Below are positions 13,745-26,700 of a stretch of DNA of 64,000 nt, piece by piece. The notes beneath the pieces are model-generated. The model saw nothing but the letters and a program-made list of their open reading frames with translations. It was not told the DNA's origin and made no database searches. The translations under genes were made by a program, and so were the position numbers. This stretch comes from Mytilus trossulus (lineage: Eukaryota > Mollusca > Bivalvia > Mytilida > Mytilidae): contig NC_086382.1 in assembly GCF_036588685.1 (NCBI RefSeq), positions 59,786,987-59,850,986 on the forward strand, written 5' to 3'. Every line of letters begins with the position of its first letter. Positions within the stretch are counted from its first letter, which is position 1.

Positions 13745-14395
13745 TATTATCCTTGCTCCAGGAGTGAAAAATTTACCGGCAAAATCATGTGTGCTTTGCT
13801 AAAAGAAGAACGAAAGATACCAGAGGGACAGTCAAACTCACAAATCGAAAATAAACTGTAAACGCAATGGCTAAAAATAAAAAGGACAAAAAGACAAATA
13901 TAAGTACACATGACAAAACATTGAAAACTAAAGAATAAGCAACACAAATCCCACCAAAAACAATGGGTGATCTCAGGTGCTCCGGAAGGGTAAGCAGATC
14001 CTGTGGCACACGTTGGTTATTTATGAGATAACAAATCCGGTAAATAGTCTAATTCGGTAGTTCACATTCATGAAAGGGAAGGGGATTGAAGTTACGACGT
14101 AAGGAACATATCCGATATCATTTGGAAAACGGTTATTTCATAACGGTAAACCGACTCGTGAAGGCGTTCGTAAAATTTACGAAGAGATAATTTCAACTTT
14201 ACCATTTGGAAGTCTTGATTTAATAGCTTCCCTGTGAGCAACAACAGTGAACCCTCTATCAAGAAAATCATGATAGGAAATACAAGCACGGGAATATCGT
14301 ATCAATTGGGAGATATATACCCCGAACATTGCCTATATACACTGTATGCAGGTGATGCTGGAATGTTGCTACTTAGAAATGTCACTATAAAATTG
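13745..14395 (-). pseudogene. Decayed retroelement ORF tail (reverse-transcriptase-type) with 3' repeat region
   Basis: On the minus strand, 14395 to ~14090 reads, with frame changes, FLSSNIPASPAYSVYI, then the DFLDRG-like segment, then GKLLNQDFQMVKLKLSLRKF and YERLHESVYRYEITVFQM. I recognise this as a decayed copy of a multicopy ORF tail found in molluscs and other invertebrates and annotated as reverse-transcriptase-like. At least two frame changes are needed, so it is non-functional. Downstream (13745-14010) is the associated 3' sequence ('cttccggagcacctgagatc' in minus orientation), also present alone at 17100-17330 (+) and in part near 29640-29830. The exact retroelement class is uncertain. 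Confidence 0.6.
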
Positions 14396-14640
14396 TTAAT
14401 CCACCTAATTCTTCTTTAATATATATGAAACTGCCTTTAACAATTGAAAACTCAAATCAAACGAAACACATCATCTGTTAAAGGGCTGATTGAATTATTT
14501 ATCGTGTCACCAACATTTTTTTACACACAGATTTGCAAGGTACAATTATAAGAGTGTGCGTATTGAAAAACTAAGATTCTTACTTTATTTGACAAGAAAT
14601 ACCACAATATCTAAGATGTTATAAAACTTGAGTAAAATTG

Positions 14641-14646
14641 TTTATT
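14641..14646 (-). promoter_or_regulatory. Candidate poly(A) signal of the beta-helix gene
   Basis: TTTATT on the plus strand is AATAAA on the minus strand, 24 bases past the TGA stop at 14671-14673. Another candidate lies near 14584. Confidence 0.45.
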
Positions 14647-14670
14647 TGTTATTCATCTGACACTTTCGTG

Positions 14671-14792
14671 TCATGGAAAACTTAGTGATTTTCCTGCTGG
14701 TCTAAAGTATGCTGTAACTTTATATTCAGGATGACTACCACATTTTCTCCAGAAATATTCTGCTCGGGAAAAACAACTTTCTATGTCGTCAT
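14671..14792 (-). CDS. Beta-helix gene exon 22 (cysteine module 3, second half, stop)
   Basis: Reads DDDIESCFSRAEYFWRKCGS, HPEYKVTAYFRPAGKSLSFP, then TGA. It holds the second Cys pair (C-x10-C-G). Acceptor aaaatttcag at 14793-14794. The protein ends eight residues after the module's closing P-A-G. Confidence 0.9.
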
Positions 14793-17700
14793 CTGAAATT
14801 TTAAAACAGTATAATATTTTATTATTGAAACAGGTCAAAAGAGAAATGAGGAAATATTGTCTTAACACTGATCGTAATGATATATCTCCAATAGATATAG
14901 TTAGATGTAGTATGAGTGCCAATGTCAGAGACAACTCTCCTTCCAAGTCACAATTTATAAAGTAAACCGTTATAGGTCAAGGTAGGGTTTTTAACACGGA
15001 GCTTTGGCTCAAACCGAACAGCAAGCTATAATGAGCTAAAAAATTACTAGTGTAAAACCATTCAAACCGGAAAACCAACGAGCAAGACCATACACTGTTA
15101 TGTAGGTGCATTTGTTAATAACCATCTGTATGATAACACCTAGCGTTGTTCTGAAGAAGTTTTTAATCACGGTAAATAAGGAAACACCACGTCGAAATAT
15201 TTAGGAAATACATATTGTTTTAGAGACTTAATATATAGATTGAATTAAAAAAAAACGATAGTATTTTGTTTTAAATTTGTCATCAACTAAAAATTTCTCA
15301 TTTCCATGAAGGTATTTTCTCTTTATTTGAAGATAATTTTATTAACCAGTACCGTATTAAACAGTTATTTATTTACCATTATTTCGTAACATGAAAATTT
15401 TTTTTATTTTCAATCTTAAATTTTATCCTAGCACCAGTACAGTGTCGAAACTAGAAAAACGTAAACTATGATCTAATTATAACAAATCTGTGAAGGAAAG
15501 ATTTATGATTTTCAACGATGGACACAAATTAAAAAACATACAGCATTTCATAACATATATGGGGTATATATCTGAATATGTTACCTGTCCGAAGATAAGT
15601 AGCTCCGAAACTATCATAAAACATGTGCTGTAATGAATTGTCGGTTGGACATTTCTGTGTTTTGATCCAACATCCAGCTCCTGCTACTTTTATTTGACCT
15701 AAGAATTGAAAATTTAAACTTTGTTTGAATATTGCAAACATGACCAACTATATCTTAAAAACTTCATTAAACAATTTGAACGTAAAGCTTGAATGGAAGT
15801 ATTTAGTTCCTCCTGATAAAGCTGTTGATGACTTCAGTTAAAGGAGCATTATATGAAAAATTCATAATCACCGATTTGACTCAAATTCTCATGTTTTTGT
15901 GACAGATTAAAACGTATATCCAAATCAAAATAAGTTCAAAATAAACAATTAAAAATGCATGGACTCGATAATATTTATCAATATTTCTGGCGTATTTCTG
16001 ACAAAAATGTCATCTAATAAAATTTTGAGATAACCTCCGATGACCTCCGACTGTCATATAATTCGACAGATAATTGATAGAAAAGGTAGCGATGACGTCA
16101 TTGATTTTTTAAAGGGCTGTTTGTTTTCATATTGTAGGGTTTAATGTTTGTTTATCATCGTATGTGTCAGCATAATTATAAATTTTTGTGGATCAAATCA
16201 GTCAACCAAACTGTTCATCCTTTCAATGTTGATATTACTTTCCTTTAATACAAAAACATTTGTAATTTTTGTCTAGCTAAGGGGTTAAATTGAAGATAAC
16301 ATGAAAGCAGATTTAATGAGGTCGAATTAGTGACTCGCATATCATGATCAATAATTCATAAGCGATTGTTCTCTGCTTATTTTGGAAAAAATAAAACAAG
16401 TTGGCAGCTAAATCCATAACTTCTGAACAGGAAAAGTGAAAATCGCCATTATTGAACTTGACTACCATCAGCATCAACATATATAGATTTGCTGAATAGG
16501 TTTGGTTAAACGGTTCATGAATAAATGCAAGGACATGACTGGAAACAACATTTGTCAATCTTTCAAGAACCATAACTCCTGAATGGTAAAAGTCAAAATC
16601 CTGTTAAAAAGGGAGGTTACATGAAACTCACACAAAGTGATTTGAGTAAATACTATATTTTTGTTTCATAAAATTTCTACAAGTACAAGGAACAAATGCT
16701 TGTAGTTTATTATTAATTTTTCAATTATCATTATTAATTATATGATAATTCCATAGAAAGTTATTCATCCATTAGCTATAGAAACTTATTGATCTATATA
16801 TATTTGAGTATTATTTTTCACCTGTAGGTTTATATATACTAGCTAGTGGGAATGCAGGATCATTTCCACAATATCTCCACTGTGGTAATGCCCTGGATAA
16901 ACATGCTGATTCGTCATGAGCACCGTTAACATGTTGTTCTGCCCATGCATCTCTAATGAAACCAGAGGCCATCGATTTTACCCTTGGACATCCATACGTT
17001 GCAAAATAACATCCATTACCGCCAAGTGTCATTGCACCTATTATAAACATATTAGAAGACCAACATGTGGGTGATAATGCACCAAGTGGAGCAGTATCCG
17101 TTACCCTTCCGGAGCACATGAGATCACCCCAGTTGTTGGTTGTTTACGTGTTGCTTAGTCTTTAGTTTTCTTTGTAGTGTCTTTTGTACTTTGTCTGTTT
17201 GTCTTTGTTTATATTAGCCATAGCGTGTTCAGTTTGTTTACGATATTTGAGTGTGATTGTCCCTCTGGTATCTGTCCCCCTCTGTAAGAAGGGGTTCTAC
17301 GGTGGAGAAAAAAATGTTCACTCGTTGCCTATTAGGACGACGCTCTTTGAAAAGTTAAGATTATAAAACAAATCACAAGTACTCAAATATATAAATATTA
17401 ATATACAAACCCAAGATGCTTGTTTTATATATCAACATATCAGTGTAAATACATTCATGTGCATATCAAAGGACTTTTAGTCATTAATATATTATCAAAA
17501 GAAAAAAAAATACAGTACAAAGTTGTTGCCGTTTCTTCTAGGTCCAACATAGGTGCGTAAATTATAAAGGAATGCTTAACATATCATAAGTGTCTTAAGA
17601 TGAAAGCGAGGATATGGATATTTATAAAAAGGAACAGTTCTTTTATATGAAAACAGTTTTGTGTGGGTTTTTTTTGCCATGAAGCAATGTATTGAAAAAT

Positions 17701-20700
17701 GCAAATTGCAGTAAAAACATTATTTTCTCCATATTCGAGGTTCATGCAACATCCCTTTACGTACTTTTTGAGTTGATGGAACTAACTTACGGGAGATATA
17801 TCATATTCGGCGAGATATATTATCTTTCATAAATCACCAAAGCGTTGAATGAAAGTAAAATGCAATATGAAAGAGATGAAAGTGACTTCGAACTTTGATT
17901 TTGAATTATATTCAAAAGTGAATGATTGTCTAATGATAAAAATAGAACAATTCAAGGGTATTAACTTATATTGTATATTGATTTTATGTTTGTTGTATAT
18001 GCAATAATTTCGATTATTTGTGAATGCAGTTTTTTAAATTGCTCCCCGACTTTGTTTGTTGTGTGCTTTTTAGTTACCTGTTGGTCCAAAAATTATTGCA
18101 AAAGATGAACCGTTGCCACATTTTGATATCATTTCAGTCACTTTGTTTAAACAGATTGTTTCATCTGTTCCTGAGTTATCTTTCATTTCTGCAATCATGT
18201 CACGATAAAAAGGCGTGGATATAGGTCTTTTAGCCTTCTCATATGCAGGATGATTAGGACATTTATCAAAAGAAAACCAGCAACCTATATTACAACATAA
18301 AAGCATCTAACTAAAAAAACATGATAACAAGTTAACTGATTTGTTCGCCTTTTAAGTGCTTTAATTTTAAAGACTATCTCAATACTTCTTTTTATCAATA
18401 TCTTTTATTTTTCAATTAACGAAACCGTAATCAAAATTGGAACAAATGACGACAAAAACAAAAATTCTTATTCACAGCAAGTCTTTGAAATTATGATTGA
18501 ATCTGTTTCATATATAGCTCTGATTGCCTTTTAGGTTTGGCTATGCTAGTTTGTTAATGTCTATATAAGTGGATGACCTTCGAATTAGGTTTAAGTTTTT
18601 CAAATAGTTTGGCTTCGAGCATCACTGAAGATAAATAATTGTCGACACGACTGTCTAGGCCAGTATCGTTTAATTTTATAATAGATCATGCCAAAACTTT
18701 TCTTGGTTGTTTAATAGCCTTGTCTATTCCGAGATTCAATGCACACATTGTCCGATATGCATTTTATATTGGGGTATACTTCTTTATATGTGACTTAATT
18801 AAATTAGTATTATATACCTGTTTTAGAAACATTATATAACACATTTGGTTTAGATCCGTCTGGCAGGTAAATAGATACCGGTGGCTTAGCCAGGGATTTT
18901 AATCTACATGTCCCGTGTGTAGGCGGAATACCTGATAAATATCCCAATGCTGGTTTTACTAAATCTGAAAAGAAACAAATTGTAAACGCTTTACCCCCTG
19001 TATAATGATTTAGTTACGATATAAAATTTGGGTATACTTTAATTTTGGATGTAACACGTATCATGATTGGCTAAAAGTATTTTGTCTATTTGCTCATAGA
19101 TATAACTGTGTCATGTGACTGTGACTTCATCAACGTTGTTAACGATTTACTTTGGCTTAAAATGAAATTTAGAATTGAATTGTAAGGAATGACTTAATCT
19201 GAAAAGAAACATCTTGTAAACACTCTACCTTTTGAATAATGGTTTTGTTACAATATTTGGGTCAAACTCATAACCGGACAACTTTGTTAACTTGATTTTT
19301 TTTCTAATTGGCAACAATGTTTTCACATTTTCCATGCAAAAGGTACATGTAATAGATGCAAAAACAAGGAAAATCCCCCATTTCCATTCTCAATTTTAAA
19401 ATACTTTAACTGTTTTTTTACCATTTCACTTATTGAACCTATTTGGAACAGGTCATCACCACGTTTAAATAATTATGTGATTAAAGTGATTTTCTTAATG
19501 AAACCCAAACATTTGAAAGTCAAGACAGTATAGATATTTGATTATTTATAAACCTATATGGCTTAAAGGGACCAAAATAGACCTAACACGATATGATATG
19601 ATTGACAATGAGACAAATGCACTGAAGATTAATTATGCCTGAGGAAATTGGAACCTGGGTTTCTCAATGATTTCTGTGTCTATTTCAATTTCAGGAGATG
19701 TTTTAAAGATATTCCATTATTATTACTGTGGTTTATGATGACGTCATATAGGGATACTTATAAGTCTTACCACACAAATTTTAATCTTCAAAAGAACTTT
19801 AACAGAAATCTGGTGTCTTTTTGACAAAATTTTGTTTAGAAAGTCTTTTTAACGTACGACAAATAAAGATTTACTTATAAAATATAAGCAGCAATTTGAA
19901 GGGCACTCATTCAGTAACCTTTTGTTTTAGTTTTAGTTTCCTCTCAGACAAACACGTTAGCATATGCCATTTATGTTTATTCCAAAAGTTACAGTGAAGC
20001 CTCCTACCCGAACAATTGAATACTAAGGATATTCAATATACCAGCACTTCATGTGATATATGATCAAAAGGAGAAAAATCGCACAAATAGTCATATCCAC
20101 CGTTTTTTCTGAGTGATTAGTAACATCGACAGGTCAAGTTCGATGTAAACATCTTTGCTGTTAGTCCACAATCATTTTCATATATCCGAGGTCAACATGT
20201 AGTACGATAGTCTTTTATTTTGTCTTCAAAAATGCAACGTTCTTACTAAGTGAAGTGGTACTTATGTATGATGTCTAACTCCAACCAACAGTCTTTAAAT
20301 ATTGTTTTTTATTAATCATAATGAAACTGTAGTGGTAACATAAAGAACACACTTGTTATTGCAGGCCCTATTTGGTATCTGGGCCCAACATCTTTTGGCA
20401 ATATTGGGCTAGGAAAACTAGTTTCTGCAGCAAAATCTTTCAGGAGACATATAGGTTTAAAATTTCCGTATAATGGAGCGTAGAAGCTGCTTTCATCAGA
20501 TACCTGATAATAAAATTTAATATTAATCATATAAAAATATTAATCAAATATAAAAATCAAACATTCCTAAGAACTTCAGACTTTAGGTGAAAGTTTATTA
20601 AAGTGTCCAATATATTCACCACCATATATCTCGTTCAATTCACTAAATAGGTGGAAAAATAAAAATTGATGTTTCAAATTTCATCATTAACATTTAAACA

Positions 20701-23700
20701 TAATATATTTATTCATAAATTTGTCACATTGTACTGAATTAAATAATTGCTGTCATCTTTAAGTTGTGTGCATTGTACTTGCAATTTTTATCCAATCTTA
20801 TAAAATAAAATATGTTTTAAACTTACAAAATTATAACATCTATTTTCTTTTTTGATTAAGCTAATATATATCTTATTCAATATTCGTTGTCATTGCAATT
20901 ACAATATGGCTGTACCAAGTCGGTAATAATTTTAAAAAGTGCATGCAAAAACACACAACAAACATGAAATCAATATATCATCTTAGTTAATACCCTTGTT
21001 ATCTTATAGTTCGTGTCTAAGTAAGTTGCATTGTCGTTTGTTTCTGCTGCACTTCAGTGTTCTGTGTTTTCGTTGTTTCCGCTTACAGTTGATGTATAGA
21101 CCTCGGTTTAAGTTTGTAACCTATTTTGGTTTTCTCTCTATCGATTTATGACTTTTGAACAGCGGTATACTACTGTTACCTGTTATCAAACATACACAAC
21201 TAACCTAATGATTACTCACGTAAATATTTTCCGAAACATTGAATCATTTAGCTATATGCTGTCCATGGAAATGAGGTTTATTAATGGAGTGGAAAATATT
21301 ATCTGTTATTTGATTCCCTGTTCAAATGTAATGTCAAGAATATAAATACTAATGCAAGAAACTCCATGATGCTAAAAATACTCACTGAGGAATATGAGTA
21401 TTTTAAGTACAATGAAAGTTTATATGATATATGAAGTGAAGTGTGACGTTCAGGTCCTCTAAACTAGTGCACATTTGGTCCCTGAAACCCGCCTCCAGCT
21501 GCGGGATGTTCTCGCTCTGTTGAAGACCCATCGGTGGTTCGAATTTTTAGTCGGTTTATTGTCTCTTCGACTCATTTCCCATTTCCATTCTCAGTTTTTC
21601 AATATGGAATAAAACAAAACTTAACCTGTTGGCACGAAACGAATGTCCCTGCATGTGGCAAATAATACGAGGACAAGGATCATATAAAGTCACAAAGTGT
21701 TTGTGGTGTTGGTTTGAGTTTTTTTGTTTTCAAATCTACCGTTTCGGAATTGTCAAAACAACAGAATTGGGAATAATACTGTTTTTTCAAAATGTCCTAT
21801 AAATTTTTTTAGTTCAATATTTTGAGTCAAGTACAGTCTGTTAACATTGATAACCTCGGATTACTCCTTGGTGATGATCTTGCGGATTTGAAGACTATAA
21901 ACCAAAATGTAACTCACGATGTTCTAACCGACACGTACTGTATGACAAGTCAGTAATAACATATATGCGTACTTTGTATGTGTAGTCTTCGTAATTTTTT
22001 TTAACGTGTAAAGTCTGAAGAAATAAAGATTGGAAGCAAATCTTAGTTTCAAAAAATATTGAACACGTTATCAGAAATGATTCAAAAATTATTGTATTAA
22101 AGACACAAATATTAACGGTTGGGTTATGACATAAAAGGTATATATTTTAAAGTTAATCAATATAACATCATACATTTTATTGTGAGAGTACTATTTTACG
22201 CTTTTTTGAAAAACCAAATGAAATTCAACAATTCTTCCTATCTATTTAAAACAGTTAACTGGATAAAATGTAATTTAAACAAAAATGTCTTCCCTGTTCA
22301 TGGATGCCCCACTATCATTTTTTGTTTGTTTGATGGACTGTGAAATTGGTGTAAGAACTTTAATTTGGCATTAAAATAAAAAGGATCATATCATAGGGCA
22401 CATTCAATTTCATCAAAAATTACCTTGACCAAAAACTTTAACCTTGAATTTGCACTATCATTTTCTGTGTTCAGTGAACCATGAAATTATGGTCAAAACT
22501 CTTATTTGGCATTAAAATTAGAAAGATCCTACTTGTGTACTAAGTTTCAAGCTGATTGGACTTCAACTTTATCAAAAACTACCTTGACCAAAAACTTTAA
22601 CCTGAAATCTTCACTATCATTTTCTGTGTTTAGTGAACCATTAAATTGGGGTCAAAACTCTAATTTGGCATTAAAATTAGAAAGATCATATCATAGGGCA
22701 TATGTGTACTAAGTTTCAAGTTGATTGATTGGACTTCATCTTCATAAAAAAAACTACCTCACCAAAACCTTAAACTTTAAGCGGGACAGACAGACAAACG
22801 ATCAGGCGGACGAACGAATAGACGGTCGGGAGGGCGAACGGACGCACAGACCAGATAGTAAAAAATCCATCGCAGGTGGAGCATAAAGTCAAAAAGCAGA
22901 ATACTCTGAGGGATACGGTTGACATAGTTTTCATTGACACATGTATAGCAGTTCTGCCAACTGTTCATTAAGCAAATGCGTGAGATTTGGCAAAAATTGA
23001 AAGATAAAAGAGGAAAAAATAGGTCCAAGGATACTGCCGCAAAAATGTAATGAGTTAATATTTCTTGACGAGTCGTATTGTGTTTCGATTTTGACGGAAA
23101 ATACTTCCGGAAGGGCGACAACTCGAAACGATAATATAGAAGACTTCATCTCGGGTGAAGGGGTGTTATAGGTAAAATTTTACGACGTAGACTTAATTTA
23201 TTTAATTTAAATGATGCATTTGATTTAAAATCATGCAACAACAATAACTCTCAATAGCAGACAGACAAAGAGAGAATCCCACGAGTTTCAAATTAATCAA
23301 TGAATAGGGCAATCCAGAGCAACAACTCAATCTGATACCCTTTGAAATCAAAAAAACTACATGCATGCGCATTTATACATAAACAAACCCGCGACTTCCA
23401 ATTTGGAACAAGAACTTTTATTATTTGATATGATGAATGGTTCTCCATTTCTTTTTGAGAGTACAGTATCAAATATCAGTTTTATAACGGTAAAATATAG
23501 AAAAACTCCACTTTAGTTCTTATATGACAGAAATAGAATTATTGGAATATAGAGAACTATCGCATTTATCAACACGTATAAGTCAAGGGAAATATCAAAC
23601 ATGAAGATTATGAGAAGGACATTACAGGAAAGTTGTTTATGTTCAATCCTTTTGCTTAATTTTACTTTTTAAAGCAAGACAATCATAAGAATCTGAGATG

Positions 23701-26700
23701 TTGCTGAATGTTTATAATAAAACGATTGACGTGATGGAATGCAGCCCTGAGTCAACGGTAAAAGTCTACAGATTGCTTGAAATCAATCGTCTCCCATAAA
23801 CCTGATATTGAAGAAAGTGTTTGCTAAGTATGGTTAAACACAGCATCCGTCCATTATTGATAATTCATACCTTCTGGGTCCCCTGGCTTGTTGTCAGACA
23901 TAATTGAAGCGAGTTTTGGGTACCGATGACTCCACAGATCGTTTTGATATGGTAATATCTGGTAGTACATAGTATATTTATACAAAATTAAAGTAATCAC
24001 AATAAAAAATTATTTTGAAGATGCTCAATAGACACTCTATATAAATCTTCATTCACATCCAAAACTCATATATCATAGATGAAAAGGAATGGGCATCTCA
24101 ACGATAATTACTGTGTTTTATAACCGGCGCGCTAGACCACACGACCACCCGGGCTTCATATAATGAAGCTTTCGGTGGCTGGGTGTTACCTTTCCACGTC
24201 AGTTTGAATCGAGCGTCGTACTACAGTACATGATATAAGGCATGACGATGTTGTTCTTACAGATCAGCTAAATTATGTAAAGTAAAGGATTCTACAAATT
24301 AATGTAAGATACAGTCACAGAAAATAATTATATTTATAAGTACGTCTGAGCCAGTGACAACTCTACAACATATTTATCCATCGGACCACCAGCAGTGATA
24401 CATGGCTGTGTACATTATATATATACAACTCTGTTTAGAAGAGGGAAGAACAAAAAAAATGCGTAAGCAAATTTACAGATCTAACATTGTTGGGTTGATG
24501 TTTAGACGAGTTGTATATACATAATGTACACAGCCATGTATCACCATCACTGCTTGTGATCGATGGATAAATATGTTGTAGAGTTGTCACTGGCTCAGAC
24601 TTACTTATATATAAATATATATATAGCAGAATTTACAACTCCTGTATGAATAACGTTTGCAATATACTAGTACGTATATATTTTCGTTGTAATTTAGTTG
24701 ATCGGCTCTGTTAGATCATAAAATTCCTATAAACAGTTTGAAAAAGCTTTCATTGAACATTTTGGTGCCACATGTGTATCCGCCTTTTTTTTGCAGACCT
24801 TCAAAAGCCATCAATATATCTTTAACGTAGGTTATGAGGACACTTCTGAAATTTGGTTATCCGTTGTGAAGAATAAAGATAAAGTTCTGTATTCTTAAAT
24901 ATCAAAAATATATGTTATTCTTCAGGATTTTAACTTCGGTAGGTATCGTATGCTCATATGTTATATTTCCAAGTGAATTATCAACGCCTTATTCTGTTGA
25001 CAGCCGGTTTTACGCATAAATACGATTTTGTTCGCAGCTTTAAATGTAAAATAGTGTATTACTGTTCTATATTTACCAAGCGAAATAACGTAATATGGAA
25101 CTAAATGTAAATGCATTTGCCTTAATGCCTCATTTTTTTCATGGGGAAAAAGATGACAATGTTCCACTTGATTTGTTTTACACTCATGGGGTCAAATTCA
25201 ATTGATAAAAATTCCCATAAAACAAGTTGCAGTGTCGGTTATTCCTAAATAAGAAAATAGCTTTGATAGCACAATCTGGTATTAATTCTAATGTTACAGT
25301 TAATCATTATTTATGAAATGATACCAACTGATGATGACAGTGCGGTTTATAATTTTACTGTAACTCGATGTTAATACATACGTTTAAATTTCCTATTAAC
25401 ACATAAGTGTTTCCACCTCCATTGTGACCTCTAGCATCTATCTGCATTGAATACTTAGATGTATTGAAGAAAATATTCTGTCGAATAATATTGTTCCTTC
25501 CTCCCCCAATGTTGACATGCACATCATTCTGTAAAAAATTGAAAACAACACGTTTAATAATTTCATGCGTTCGAAGCGCTTTTCTGTTTTTTTCCTTCAT
25601 CAGTAACGCTCAAAGCAAAACATTTGAAATCCGAGGATATATAAGTGCCGAAACCGTTGAAGAGCTATATAAAACTAGAGGCTCTAAAGAGCGTGTGTCG
25701 CTCACCTTGGTATTTGTGAATTAAACAAAGGAAGCAGACAGTTCATGACAAAATTGTGTTAAGGTGATTGTGATGTGTTTGTACATCTTACTTTACTGAA
25801 CATTCTTGCTGCTTACAATTATCTCTATCTATAATGAACTTGTCCGTGTAGTTTCAGTGGAAAATGTTAGTAAAAATTTACAAATTTTATGAAAATTGTT
25901 AAAATTGATTATAAAGGACAATAACTTCTTAGGGGGTCAATTGACCATTTTGGTTATATTGACTTATTTTTTAGTCTTAAATTGCTGTACATTATTGCTG
26001 TTTACAGTTTATCTCTATCTATAATAAAATTCAAGATAATAACTCAAAACAGTAAAATTTCCTTAAAATTACCAATTTAGGCGCAGCAACCTAACAACGA
26101 GTTGTCCGATTCATCTAAATATTTCAGGGCAGATAGATCTTGACCAGATAAACAATTTTACACAATGTCAGATTTGCTCTAAATGCTTTAGTTTTTGAGT
26201 TATAAGCCAAAAACTGCATTTTACCCCTATGTTCTATTTTTAACCGTGTCGGCCATCTTGGTTGATTGGAGGGGTAACGAAACACAAATTTTAAACAAGA
26301 TACATCAATGATGATTGTGGCCAAGTTTGGATTAATTTGGCCCGGTAGTTTCAGAGGAGAAGATTTTTGTAAAAGATCATGGAGATTTACGAAAAAAGGT
26401 TAAAAATTGACTATAAAGGGCAATAACTCCTAAAGGGGTCAACTGACCATTTTGGTCATGTTGACCTATTTGTAAATCTTACTTTGCTGAACATTATTGC
26501 TGTTTACAGTTTATCTCTATCTATAATAATATTCAAGATAATAACCAAAAACAGAAAAATTTCCTTAAAATTACCAATTTAGGGGCAGCAACCCAACAAT
26601 GGGTTGTCTGATTCATCTAAAAATTTCAGGGCAGATAGATCTTGACCAGATAAACAATTTTATCCATGTCAGATTTGCTCTAAATGCTTTGGTTTTTGAG

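Noticed and set aside
21833-21957. Plus-strand frame QSVNIDNLGLLLGDDLADLK ... ending CMTSQ
   Set aside because: Open for about 45 codons within the beta-helix gene's intron, but no family recognised and no splice sites. Could be a transposon remnant; not enough to call.
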